Assembly: GCA_016235555.1 (NCBI GenBank)
Contig: JACRKC010000060.1
Span: forward strand, 62,001 to 126,000
DNA from: Verrucomicrobiota bacterium
Lineage (GTDB): Bacteria > Verrucomicrobiota > Verrucomicrobiia > Opitutales > Opitutaceae
Direction of reading: 5' to 3'
Length of the DNA stretch: 64,000 nucleotides
The translations under genes were made by a program, and so were the position numbers. Below the pieces are notes generated by a model. The model was not told where the DNA came from, made no database searches, and was given only the letters and a program-made list of their open reading frames with translations. Below, in pieces: positions 55,138-63,036 of the stretch. How positions within the stretch are numbered: the stretch's first letter is position 1; each line of letters starts with the position of its first letter.

Positions 55138-55271
55138 ATACCAACGGCTGCTGAAGAATGGACTATTGGGTCGCGTGGGGAGGTTGGGATTTATCCCCGA
55201 CGCCTGCGGTCGGACGATGTCGGGCGTAAAGCCCGACCTACGATGATCCAAATCTCAACAGCCGTTGGTAT
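55138..55271. repeat. Palindromic element B1
   Basis: Outer arms ATACCAACGGCTG (55138-55150) and CAGCCGTTGGTAT (55259-55271) are perfect. Inside are GGTTGGGATTTATCCCCGAC and, inverted, the GTAG-headed hairpin GTCGGGC-TTTAC-GCCCGAC. The outer ATACCA end resembles that of family E. Confidence 0.85.
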
Positions 55272-55310
55272 GACCCGTGGCGAAGTGGATCACGGGTCGG
55301 GAGACCCGTG
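55272..55310. repeat. Hairpin cluster GACCCGTG / CACGGGTC (family J)
   Basis: CACGGGTC-GGGA-GACCCGTG at 55291-55310 preceded by another GACCCGTG at 55272-55279. It directly follows B1. The remaining 196 bases to the SDR stop codon show no further feature. Confidence 0.65.
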
Positions 55311-55506
55311 CCACAAACCGGCGATATTGGGAGCGGAACATGGCTCACTTGCTTGCAGAAAACCAGGAGGTGGGCCGGCCGCTCCGCGGGCGGCCACGAG
55401 CGAGCGGGAGTCGCGGCGAACCGGCCGGGCGCGGAGCCTCCGGCCCACCCGGCGGCGCGTTTGCGTTGGACGAAAGTGAGACGCGCTCTGTCCGGGGCGA
55501 CGCGCG

Positions 55507-56283
55507 CTACCAGGTCGTCCACCCGCCGTCCACGGCGAGGCTGTGGCCGGTGACAAAGGAGGCGCTGTCGGTCAGGAGAAAAAGTGTCGGGCCGACGATC
55601 TCGGTATTCCGGCCGATCCGGCGGAGGGCGGTCTTGCCGGCGAGGTCGTGGATGAAGTCCGGGAGATCCTTCTGGATGGTCGGATTCGGAAACGGTCCCG
55701 GCGTGACGCAATTGAAGCGCAGCCCCGCCGGGCCGTAGTGCACGGCAAAATAGCGCGCCATCGCGAGCACGGCGGCCTTGCTCGCTCCATAGTCGATCGG
55801 GTTGGGCGCCATGGGCGCGCGGTAGATGCGGGGATCGGGCGCCACCACGCCATACATGCTGGAGAAGAGCACCACGCTGCCGCCGCCGCGCGGCTTCATG
55901 CATTCGGCCACGCAGCGGCACAGCTCGAACGTCATCGGCAGCGAAAGATCGATGGTTTTCTGGAAGTCGGCCCGGGCGAGGTCCTCGAGTTTCTGGCCGC
56001 TCGACGAGGCGAAGACGAGGTGCACCACGCCGTCGGGCACGCCGTGTTGCGCGGCGGTTTGCCCGACCAGGGCGGGAAGGTCGGCCGTCGTCAGGTCGCA
56101 GGAAACAGGAATGGTTTTCGTCAGCTGCTGCTGCTGCACGAGCGTCGCGGCCTTGTCGGCGAGGTCGAGGCAGACGACTTTTCCGGCCGCGGCATCCAGC
56201 GCCGCGGTGATCGGCGAGCCGAGGTAGCCGGCGCCGCCGGTGACCCAGATGGTTTTCTTTTCGAGCGAGTGCCAGGCGGTCAC
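55507..56283 (-). CDS. SDR family oxidoreductase
   Basis: 258 residues. A classical short-chain dehydrogenase: cofactor motif TGGAGYLG at about 15-22, HLVFASSSG in the NNAG position, SSMYG with the catalytic Ser region, and YGASKAA with the catalytic Tyr-x3-Lys. The C-terminal SFVTGHSLAVDGGW motif is complete. It reduces or oxidises a small hydroxy/keto substrate with NAD(P). It is the last gene of a five-gene operon; the ATG lies 12 bases after the stop of the upstream SDR gene. The partner aldolase and oxidoreductases suggest sugar-acid catabolism. Confidence 0.9.
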   Translation of the reverse strand: MTAWHSLEKKTIWVTGGAGYLGSPITAALDAAAGKVVCLDLADKAATLVQQQQLTKTIPVSCDLTTADLPALVGQTAAQHGVPDGVVHLVFASSSGQKLEDLARADFQKTIDLSLPMTFELCRCVAECMKPRGGGSVVLFSSMYGVVAPDPRIYRAPMAPNPIDYGASKAAVLAMARYFAVHYGPAGLRFNCVTPGPFPNPTIQKDLPDFIHDLAGKTALRRIGRNTEIVGPTLFLLTDSASFVTGHSLAVDGGWTTW

Positions 56284-56295
56284 GGGAGCAGCGGG

Positions 56296-57096
56296 TTATT
56301 TGGCGGTGTAGCCGCCGTCGACGGGGAGGTTGGCGCCGGTGACGTAGGTCGAGGCGTCACTGAGCAGGAAGACGACCGCGCCGCCGATTTCGCGGGCGTC
56401 GGCCATGCGGCCGAGCGCGGTCATCGGGCCGTAGCGCGCGAGAAACTCGGCGGGTGGCGGGCGCTCGGGGTTGTAGATGCCGCCGGGCGACACGACGTTG
56501 GCGCGCACGCCGCGCGCGCCGTAGTAGGAGGCGAGATAGCGTGTGAGATTGAGCATGCCCGCCTTGTGGAAGAAGTAATCGGGGGAGGGGAACGCCATCT
56601 CTTTCGGGTAGAGGGCCGGGTGCACGCCGACCATGCCCATGTGCGAGGCGATGTTGACGATGCTGCCGGAGTTTTGCGCGGCCATCGCGTCGCCCAGCGC
56701 GCGCACGGTGGCGAAGAAGCCGGTGGCGTTGGTGGCCATCGAGGTCTCCCAGTTCGCGAGCTGGTCGTTGAAGCCGCGCATCACGCGCTGCACGGCGTTG
56801 AACACCAGGCCGTCGAGGCGCCGGTGCGTCGCGAGCACGCGATCGCGGAGCGCGTGGATCGAGGCTTCGCGGCCGATGTCGAGTTCCTCGGCGTGGACGT
56901 CGCGGCCGGCGGCGCGCGCGGTGGCGGCCGCCGGTTCGAGCGACGCGCGGTTGCGCGAGGTGATGATGAGGGTCGCGCCCGCGTCCGCGATGGCGGCGGT
57001 GAGCGCGCGGCCGAGCAGACCGCTGCCGCCGGCGAGCACGACGACCTTGCCGTGCAGGGAAAACGACGGAGCCGGCGGAGTGGCGTCAGGCGGCAT
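56296..57096 (-). CDS. SDR family oxidoreductase
   Basis: 266 residues from the ATG at 57096; the upstream frame to 57189 overlaps the aldolase gene. The cofactor motif is LAGGSGLLG, then VFNAVQ in the NNAG position, NIASHMG with the Ser strand, and FFHKAGMLNLTRY where the usual YxxxK is FFHKAG. The preceding PSPDYFFHKAG provides Tyr as the likely base in YFFHK, i.e. Tyr-x3-Lys is intact. It closes TYVTGANLPVDGGY. The start lies 11 bases inside the upstream aldolase frame, so translation is probably coupled. It may catalyse a sequential step with the second SDR. Confidence 0.88.
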   Translation of the reverse strand: MPPDATPPAPSFSLHGKVVVLAGGSGLLGRALTAAIADAGATLIITSRNRASLEPAAATARAAGRDVHAEELDIGREASIHALRDRVLATHRRLDGLVFNAVQRVMRGFNDQLANWETSMATNATGFFATVRALGDAMAAQNSGSIVNIASHMGMVGVHPALYPKEMAFPSPDYFFHKAGMLNLTRYLASYYGARGVRANVVSPGGIYNPERPPPAEFLARYGPMTALGRMADAREIGGAVVFLLSDASTYVTGANLPVDGGYTAK

Positions 57097-57901
57097 AGGG
57101 AGACGGGGGTTGGCCGCCGGCCGGCCGGGGGGCGGGTGGTGGCACCAGCGAAAGCCGCTGCTTGAAGAAATCGCCGAGGCCCGCGACATCCGCGCCGACG
57201 TTGAAGAGCTGGTGCCCTTCGGCGACGAGTTGCTCGAAGGGCGCGAAGAGCCCGGCGGTCATCACGAACCTGCCGTGCCGGCGTCCGGCGGCGGCGACGC
57301 GCCGGCGCGCGTCGACCACTTCGGGGGCGTCGAGTTGTCCGGTTTTGCCGATGCGGTGGCTGAAATCGCCCGGACCGAACAGCAGCACGTCGAAACCCGG
57401 CACCGCGGCGATGGCCTCGACCTGGGCGAGTGCCTCGGGCGACTCGATTTGGAGGACGATGATGCGCTCGGTGTTCGTGTGGTGCAGGTAGTCGGCCATG
57501 GGCAACTGGCAGAACTGGCCGTCGACATTGCCGCCGTCGAGCGGGCGCCGGCCGACCGGGTGGCAGCGCGCCCAGTCGACGATCTGGCGGGCTTCATCGG
57601 CGGACGCGACGTGCGGCACCATGATGCCGGTGGCGTCGGCCTCGAGCGGGCGGAGGTGGTCGCTGTAGCTGCCGCGCGCGACCCGCACGATCGTATCCAT
57701 GTCGTGCACGCGCGCGGCGCGGATCTGGTTTTCGAGGCCAAGCCAGTCGTTGGGCACGTGTTCGTTGCAGAGCCAGACGCCGTCGGCGCCGCAGAGGCCG
57801 GCGATCTCGACCACGCGGGGATCGGAAAAGTTGAGTTTGAGCAGGGTGGCGAATCCGCCCCGGCGGAGTTTTTCGAGGACGCGGCTGCGACGGGTTTTCA
57901 T
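57086..57901 (-). CDS. HpcH/HpaI family aldolase
   Basis: 271 residues from the ATG at 57901. A class II pyruvate-type aldolase barrel: LRRGGFATLLKLNFSDPRVV, CGADGVWLCNEHVPND, IVRVARGSYSDHLRPLEADA, then the metal-binding Glu in IVLQIESPEALAQ and Asp in LLFGPGDFSHRIG. Family members cleave 2-keto-3-deoxy sugar acids to pyruvate and an aldehyde. The ATG forms a four-base ATGA overlap with the upstream oxidoreductase gene (57898-57901). In this cluster it is the likely carbon-carbon cleavage step of a sugar-acid pathway, which is inference. Confidence 0.88.
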   Translation of the reverse strand: MKTRRSRVLEKLRRGGFATLLKLNFSDPRVVEIAGLCGADGVWLCNEHVPNDWLGLENQIRAARVHDMDTIVRVARGSYSDHLRPLEADATGIMVPHVASADEARQIVDWARCHPVGRRPLDGGNVDGQFCQLPMADYLHHTNTERIIVLQIESPEALAQVEAIAAVPGFDVLLFGPGDFSHRIGKTGQLDAPEVVDARRRVAAAGRRHGRFVMTAGLFAPFEQLVAEGHQLFNVGADVAGLGDFFKQRLSLVPPPAPRPAGGQPPSPYAA

Positions 57902-58878
57902 GAGGAAATTTGTTCGAGGATTTCGGCGACGGCGACCCGGCGCGACTGCTCGGCCCGGCTGCGGAGGCCGGCGATGAGCACGGCCATCAGCTCCTCCGTC
58001 TCGCTGAAGGGATGGGCGCTGGCGCCGGTGCGGACGAAATCGATGAAGCCGGCCATCTGCCGGCGAAAGGCGGTGTAGGTGTCGGTGAAGCGCAGCGTGT
58101 GGGCCCCCTCGGTGCCGCAAATCGTGAGGAGGCCGTGCGACGGTCCGGCGTCATACATGACCGGCAGCGTGAATTGCACGCCGCTGCGGTGCAGGAGATG
58201 GGCGACCTCGGTGCCATGGGTTCCGTGGGACTCGAGGCGCACGGAAACGAATCCCGGGCCGAGCAGCCGGAAGACCGGTTCGAGCAGGTGGATGCCGTAA
58301 CGTTCCCAGGTCTTGCAACAGGTGGCGGCGAGCCAGCGCAGCTCGCCGGCTTTCGCGCGTGCGAGCAGTCCGTCCAACTCGGGCGCGTAACGCAGCCCGC
58401 TCGAGGATTGGATGCGCGCGCCGGCCCTCTGCCATTGCACGAAGGTCCGCAGATCCTCGACCGAGAGCGCGAGCGGTTTGTCGACGAAGACCGGCAAGCC
58501 GGCCTCGATGAACGGGCGGGCGCGGCGCACGTGATCAAACCCGTCGTCGGTCGCGATCACGACGGCGTCGACGTGGCCGATCACGTCCTCGGGCCGGGCG
58601 ACGACGTGCGGGATCAGGGCAGCCGCGGCGACCTGCGCCGCCTCGGCGGCAACGTCGGTCCAGAGATGCGTCACTTGCGCGTGCGGGAGGCGCACGCTGC
58701 CGGCTGGCTGGGCGCCGAGGTAGCGCGGGATGACGGGAAACGGGCACGCGGCCATCGCGACCGGATCGAAGCCGTTGACGATGGCCGACCAGGAATACGG
58801 GTGGCCGTTGCCCGGAATCATGCCGAGCATGGCAAGTCGCACCGACGACGATGGGGCGGAAGCGGGGAGATCAGGCAT
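57898..58878 (-). CDS. Gfo/Idh/MocA family oxidoreductase (cytoplasmic)
   Basis: 326 residues from the ATG at 58878. The N terminus begins RLAMLGMIPGNGHPYSWSAI, where the usual GxGxxG is altered to GMIPGNG. VDKPLAL stands at the EKP position and the substrate-domain motif TCCKTWERYGIHLLEPVFRL follows. No Tat signal, unlike the genes at 1439 and 24521. The start lies eight bases inside the upstream oxidoreductase gene and the stop overlaps the aldolase start by four bases. The altered cofactor loop could mean a different nucleotide preference or a non-classical role. Confidence 0.82.
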   Translation of the reverse strand: MPDLPASAPSSSVRLAMLGMIPGNGHPYSWSAIVNGFDPVAMAACPFPVIPRYLGAQPAGSVRLPHAQVTHLWTDVAAEAAQVAAAALIPHVVARPEDVIGHVDAVVIATDDGFDHVRRARPFIEAGLPVFVDKPLALSVEDLRTFVQWQRAGARIQSSSGLRYAPELDGLLARAKAGELRWLAATCCKTWERYGIHLLEPVFRLLGPGFVSVRLESHGTHGTEVAHLLHRSGVQFTLPVMYDAGPSHGLLTICGTEGAHTLRFTDTYTAFRRQMAGFIDFVRTGASAHPFSETEELMAVLIAGLRSRAEQSRRVAVAEILEQISS

Positions 58879-59881
58879 GGAGGGAGGCGCAGTTGACGCG
58901 CGTGCCGGATGCGGCGGAGGCGAGGGCGGCGAGGTTGAAGCGAAGCGTGTGGGCGGCGGCCTCGAGCGAACAAAGCCGCGGGGGCCGCCCCTCGATTTGG
59001 TCGAGAAAGGCGTTCGCCTGGGCGATGAAGTGCGCGTCACGATCGGCGACGCGCGCGTCGTGCCACGTCCAGCCGGCATCGCCGGCACGAAAAACGCCCC
59101 AGCGCTGGGCGTGCAGCTCGATGCGCAGGCTGCCCGCGACGCAGTTGAGCTGGAAGGACGTTTCGTTGGGGTGCTGGAACTGGTTGAGGGCGTAACTGGC
59201 CAGCACGCCGTCCCGGTGGCGGGCGCTCACATGCACGGTGTCTTCGACTTCCACATCGGGCAGCGCGAGGTGGGCGCAATCGCACAGCACACTCTCGGTC
59301 GGTCCGAGCACGCTTTCGATCCAGTTGGCGGAGTGGGTGAGGGCATCCTGGATCGCGCCGCCGCCGGTGCGCCGGTCGCGATAGTAGGTCTGGGCGTAGG
59401 CCGGGCGGAGGAGATGAAACGGCTGTCCGCTGAGGACCGACACCTGCCGCACCGGGCCGAGTTCGCCCCGGGCGAGAAAGGCCTGCGCCTCCGCGAGGAA
59501 GGGAAAGACGTGAAGGACATAGGCGACCGCCGCCTGCCGCTGGCTGCGCGCGTGGGCGGCGAGGAGCTCCTCCACGCCCGCCAACGAATGGGACAGCGGT
59601 TTCTCGATCAACACGTGCATCCCGGCCGCCAACGCCGCGCCGGCGATCGGCACGTGGAGGGGAGCCGGGGTGCAGATGACGACCGCGGTGGGTTGGCCCG
59701 AGCGCACGGCGGCCTGCCAGTCCGCGACGCCGGGCACCCGGTAGGTGTCCGCCATGCGTTGCAGCAGCGCCGGATTCTGCTCGCAGGCGGTGACGGTTGC
59801 ACGGGCCGTGGCCTGGAAACAACGCAGATGGCGTTCGCCGATGCTGCCACAGCCGACCACCAGGATGGAGTGCTGGCTCAT
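58871..59881 (-). CDS. Gfo/Idh/MocA family oxidoreductase (cytoplasmic), first gene of the operon
   Basis: 336 residues. Classical Rossmann motif VVGCGSIGERHLRCFQ, IEKPLSH at the EKP position, and a substrate-domain segment GGAIQDALTHSANWIESVLG. No export signal, so it acts in the cytoplasm. It starts 251 bases from the divergent GntR regulator gene, and the promoter region between holds a palindromic element and a GntR-type operator. With the downstream oxidoreductase, aldolase and SDRs it probably oxidises a sugar or sugar acid. Confidence 0.9.
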   Translation of the reverse strand: MSQHSILVVGCGSIGERHLRCFQATARATVTACEQNPALLQRMADTYRVPGVADWQAAVRSGQPTAVVICTPAPLHVPIAGAALAAGMHVLIEKPLSHSLAGVEELLAAHARSQRQAAVAYVLHVFPFLAEAQAFLARGELGPVRQVSVLSGQPFHLLRPAYAQTYYRDRRTGGGAIQDALTHSANWIESVLGPTESVLCDCAHLALPDVEVEDTVHVSARHRDGVLASYALNQFQHPNETSFQLNCVAGSLRIELHAQRWGVFRAGDAGWTWHDARVADRDAHFIAQANAFLDQIEGRPPRLCSLEAAAHTLRFNLAALASAASGTRVNCASLHA

Positions 59882-59912
59882 GGGGCGGCGGGGCGGGGCG
59901 ATCCCGAGAAGG

Positions 59913-60025
59913 CGTCGAAAAAGGCTGTTCGAAGGTGGCGCCGGACCTCCGGGCCGGCCGTCGTGCGCTCGTGTCGCGGCGCGGCGCTCGGCCTGCCCGG
60001 AGGTCGGGCCCTGCCTTTTTCGACG
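59913..60025. repeat. Composite palindromic element P in a divergent promoter region
   Basis: Perfect 13-base outer arms CGTCGAAAAAGGC (59913-59925) and GCCTTTTTCGACG (60013-60025). The inner arms GACCTCCGGGC (59944-59954) and GCCCGGAGGTC each also form a small hairpin. It occupies almost half of the gap between the catabolic operon and gntR. Confidence 0.82.
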
Positions 60026-60100
60026 TCCGCTGAGGCCGGAGCCGCCGGTGCACCGTTGGGGTCAGGGGACGCGATGGCCGACAAGGTTTCCATCTTGCAA

Positions 60101-60116
60101 CTCATGTATACACGAG
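60101..60116. promoter_or_regulatory. Likely GntR/FCD operator CTCATGTATACACGAG
   Basis: A 16-base dyad around TGTATACA, 14 of 16 positions symmetric, ending 17 bases before the regulator's ATG. TGTATACA-like cores are common for FCD-type GntR regulators. Position suggests autorepression, possibly with control of the divergent operon. Confidence 0.6.
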
Positions 60117-60132
60117 TATTTCGTTTTCGCGC

Positions 60133-60885
60133 ATGAAGGATGTCAATTCCGATATCGCCTACGACTACATCCGGAAGCGGATCCTGGGCGGCGAATATGC
60201 GCCGGGCGCGAGCCTGGCCACCAAGACCTTGTCCGCGGAGATCGGGGTCAGCCGCACGCCGGTGCGGGATGCCCTGCGCCAGCTGGAGGCGGATGGATTG
60301 GTGACCATTCAGGCCCGGTTGGGGGCCAGCGTGAAGCAGATGGCCCTGAAGGAATTTCGCGAGATGTGCGGGCTCCGACTGGCGCTGGAGAGCTTCGCGG
60401 CGGGCCTGGCCGCGACCAATCGCACCGAGGAGGACCTGCGCGAAATCTCGCTGGCCCTGGAGGCGATGCGCAAGCTGACCGAAAAGATCATCGCCACCGC
60501 GCGCGACAAGGAGGAGGCGGTCCTCGAGGCGCTGCGCCGGGAGGATGTCCGGTTTCATGTGGCCATCATGTCGGCCGCCAAGAACGAGCTGATGAAATCG
60601 GAGATCCTCCGCCTGCACCTGATCAACCGCGTGGTGACCGTGCCGGGCCCGGAACGTGATGTGCAGCTGGAGAAGAAAACGATCGATGCGCGCCGGCGCG
60701 CCGTCCTCGCGAGCCATGAGGAGATCTTTGTCGCGATTCGCCAAGGCGACGCCGCCGGGGCGCGCGATGCGATGGCGGCGCACATCCAGGACATCGTCGA
60801 CAACACGCTCCGGGTGCTGGCCCTCCAAGGCGGCGGTGTTTCCGGACGGGCGTTGACCGAGGAAGAGCTCAGCTACGTCCCGTAG
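60133..60885 (+). CDS. GntR family transcriptional regulator, FCD (FadR) subgroup
   Basis: 250 residues. The N-terminal winged helix-turn-helix spans about 8-75 (AYDYIRKRILGGEYAPGASL, VSRTPVRDALRQLEADGLVT). The C-terminal all-helical FCD domain carries the metal/ligand residues around DVRFHVAIMSAAKNELM and ASHEEIFVAIRQGDAAGARD then AMAAHIQDI. FCD regulators respond to organic acids and sugar acids. It is divergent from the oxidoreductase-aldolase-SDR operon, which it probably controls, and a TGTATACA dyad lies just upstream of its own start. Confidence 0.92.
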   Translation: MKDVNSDIAYDYIRKRILGGEYAPGASLATKTLSAEIGVSRTPVRDALRQLEADGLVTIQARLGASVKQMALKEFREMCGLRLALESFAAGLAATNRTEEDLREISLALEAMRKLTEKIIATARDKEEAVLEALRREDVRFHVAIMSAAKNELMKSEILRLHLINRVVTVPGPERDVQLEKKTIDARRRAVLASHEEIFVAIRQGDAAGARDAMAAHIQDIVDNTLRVLALQGGGVSGRALTEEELSYVP

Positions 60886-61355
60886 CGCGCCCGACGGCGG
60901 CCGTTCCCCGCCCGGCCCGTCGGGAGACGCGGCTCCTGAAATCCGGCATCCGCGGCGGTTTTCGAGCGGACCGCGCGCTCACGCTCGCAGCGACCTGGCT
61001 GCGCAACGTGGCGTTGCTTTTCGGTCGCTGCACTGGAGCGGCTCGTCGGCGCGGACAGTGCCGGCGGCGGCAGGAACGAAGTCATGTCAGTTACGCGGCG
61101 CTTCGGCGCTTTGGATTTTGCAGGCCCGCCCGGTGGGCGGACTGCCCGGCCACCGGCCGGGCCTACAATGCCAAACTACAACGTAACTGGTGTCATGGGT
61201 CGCGCCGAGGGTGACGATGGCCTCGTCTGGCGCAGGTCCGGCGTTGGGTTGGTCGAAGCCACGGGCACGCGCGAGAACAACGGGCTGCCCGCCTGCCATC
61301 CCGCGCGTTGCACGCGTGATTTCTGCGTCCGGCCCGCCGTGCCGGCGGTGGAGCG
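60886..61355. other. Intergenic region between convergent gntR and cyclophilin genes
   Basis: 470 bases without a supported gene. It holds element E6 (61083-61196). No T-tracted hairpin was found after gntR. The 150 bases after E6 are GC-rich with open frames on both strands but no recognisable protein. Confidence 0.5.
61083..61196. repeat. MITE-like palindromic element E6
   Basis: Ends CATGTCAGTTACG and CGTAACTGGTGTCATG. The inner units are GCAGGCCCGCCCGGTGGGCG and the inverted GCCCGGCC-ACC-GGCCGGGC followed by CTACA. The outer flank (GCGCTTTGGATTTTG) differs from E1 and E5. Confidence 0.78.
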
Positions 61356-62525
61356 TCATTGCGGTTCGAGTTTGAAGATCAGGCCGTCGAGGAGCGCGTC
61401 GGTTTGGAGTTTGATGCGCTGGCCGGGCGGGGGCTGCTTGTCGGGCGCGGAGGTTTTCTGCTGCTGCGCGAACGTGGCGTCGCCTTCGGCTTGGGCGGCT
61501 TTGAGGAAGGCTTCCTTCACCTCGTGAAACGCGCCGCCGTCGGCGAGGTCCCTGGCGGTCGCGGGGCGGCCGAAGAAGGGTGTGGTCGATTCGCCGATGA
61601 GCCAGACGCGCCAGTCGTGGTCGTCGGCGAAATAGGCGGCGACGGCGCCGCGTTTTTCGACGCCGAGCTGGGCGGCGAGGGCTTTCATGAATTGACCGGG
61701 CTGGGCGTCCTCGGCCGCGGAGGGAGATTTGGCGAACACCCGCGCGGCGAGGCGGAGGCCGGTGGTGCGCTCGAAGTTGGCGAGCTTGTAGTTGAAGTTC
61801 TTCGCGCGCGGCGGATCGACGGGGAGGATTTTGTCGGGATCGAAGAAGTGGGATTTGGGCGAGAGGTCCTTGGTCGCGGCGGCGAGGTCGGCGTATTTTT
61901 TCTTCGCGGCGGAGAGGCGCGCGAACGACTCGGCGTCGGCGCGGAAGGCCCGCGCGGCGGCGCCGATGCGCTGGATTTTGATGGTGACTGCGTCGTCCTG
62001 CTTGATCTGCGGGAGCACCTCGAGGCCGCGCACGGTGCGGCCGAAGACGGAGTGGAGGTAGTTGAGGCGATTCGTCGGCGCGAGGGTGACGAAGAACTCG
62101 CAGCTGTTGGTGTCGGGGCCGGCGTTGGCCATCGAGAGGATGCCCGCGGCGTCGTGACGCAGGCCGGGCACGAACTCGTCGGGGAAGCGGTGCGGGATGG
62201 GTTTTTCCTCGTCGTCGGTGTCTTTGAGTCCGGGGTTGCCGCTTTGGATCACGAAGCCGGGGACGACGCGATACCAGGTGAGGCCGGTGTAGAAGGGCTG
62301 GCCGGCCTTCGGCGCGAGCGAGCCTTCGGCGAGGCCGACGAAGTTGGTGCACATGAGCGGGGCGCGCGTGTAGAACAGCTCCACGGTGAACGCGCCGCGC
62401 GGCGTGGTGAACTCGGCGTAGAGGCCATCGGAGAGGGCGGTGCCTTCGGCGCCGCGAAGCGGCGAAGCAAGGACGAAGCCGACGGCGGCAAGCGCGGCGA
62501 ACAGCGGGGCGGGAACGCGTTTCAT
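61356..62525 (-). CDS. Exported cyclophilin-type peptidyl-prolyl isomerase
   Basis: 389 residues from the ATG at 62525, which opens a signal peptide (LFAALAAVGFVLASPLRGAE). The cyclophilin domain covers about 30-190: GAFTVELFYTRAPLMCTNFV, TWYRVVPGFVIQSGNPG, ILSMANAGPDTNSCEFFVTL and LHSVFGRTVRGLEVL, including the Arg and FF residues of the active site. The C-terminal 200 residues are Ala/Lys-rich helical and not recognised. It catalyses prolyl isomerisation during folding outside the cytoplasm. It is followed by nothing on its strand until element E6, and element B2 separates it from ppnP upstream. Confidence 0.88.
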   Translation of the reverse strand: MKRVPAPLFAALAAVGFVLASPLRGAEGTALSDGLYAEFTTPRGAFTVELFYTRAPLMCTNFVGLAEGSLAPKAGQPFYTGLTWYRVVPGFVIQSGNPGLKDTDDEEKPIPHRFPDEFVPGLRHDAAGILSMANAGPDTNSCEFFVTLAPTNRLNYLHSVFGRTVRGLEVLPQIKQDDAVTIKIQRIGAAARAFRADAESFARLSAAKKKYADLAAATKDLSPKSHFFDPDKILPVDPPRAKNFNYKLANFERTTGLRLAARVFAKSPSAAEDAQPGQFMKALAAQLGVEKRGAVAAYFADDHDWRVWLIGESTTPFFGRPATARDLADGGAFHEVKEAFLKAAQAEGDATFAQQQKTSAPDKQPPPGQRIKLQTDALLDGLIFKLEPQ

Positions 62526-62577
62526 GCCGGCGACCGTGGCGGGTTCGCCCCGGTGCGACAATGAATCTCTGGAACAC

Positions 62578-62643
62578 GTAGGTCGGGGTTTATCCCCGAC
62601 GCAGGCGCGGCCGAAGTCGTGTCGGGCGTGAAGCCCGACCTAC
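62578..62643. repeat. Palindromic element B2, overlapping the ppnP stop codon
   Basis: GTAGGTCGGGGTTTATCCCC then GACGC at the left; on the other strand GTAGGTCGGGCTTCACGCCC then GACAC. The right-hand GTAG head, on the minus strand, contains the TAG stop codon of the ppnP gene (62640-62642). Confidence 0.88.
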
Positions 62644-62972
62644 ACTTTCAGGAACGAGCAGATGTATTCGCAGAGGCCGCTGCTCACGGCGATGGTGAAG
62701 CCGCTGTTGCCGGGGACATCGAAGTGCGTGCCGGCGGCGTAGTCCTGCTTCGCGGCCGAGCCGTCGAGCGCGACGGTGCAGTGGCCGGCGACGATCTCCA
62801 TGCGCTCGGGGGCGCCGGTGTTGAAGTGGTAGGAGCCGGGCCGGATGAGACCGAGGGTTTTCTTCGAGCCGTCCGGGAAGTGCACGGTGTGGCTGACGAC
62901 GTTGCCGTCGAAATAGACGTTGGCCTTGGTGGCGACGGTGACGCTGGTGAATTGAGCGGGGAGCGAGGACAT
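62640..62972 (-). CDS. ppnP: Pyrimidine/purine nucleoside phosphorylase PpnP (DUF1255)
   Basis: 110 residues from the ATG at 62972; the frame extends to 63047 but resemblance starts at about FTSVTVATKANVYFDGNVVS. The small cupin-like family pattern is complete: HTVHFPDGSKKTLGLIRPG, YHFNTGAPERMEIVAGHCTV, GTHFDVPGNSGFTIAVSSGL then CEYICSF. PpnP phosphorolyses several nucleosides. The stop codon TAG is part of the GTAG head of element B2, so the last codon or two may have been set by the insertion: the protein ends SFLKV. The usual length is near 95-105 residues. Confidence 0.9.
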   Translation of the reverse strand: MSSLPAQFTSVTVATKANVYFDGNVVSHTVHFPDGSKKTLGLIRPGSYHFNTGAPERMEIVAGHCTVALDGSAAKQDYAAGTHFDVPGNSGFTIAVSSGLCEYICSFLKV

Positions 62973-63036
62973 CGGGCGAAGTGAGCGGGCCGCACGGCGC
63001 GAAGCAAGCGCGCGGTGCGGCAGCACCCCGCCCGGG

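Noticed and set aside
56296-57096. SDR at 56296 as catalytically dead because FFHKAG replaces YxxxK
   Set aside because: The preceding residue is Tyr (DYFFHK), so Tyr-x3-Lys is intact one register earlier.
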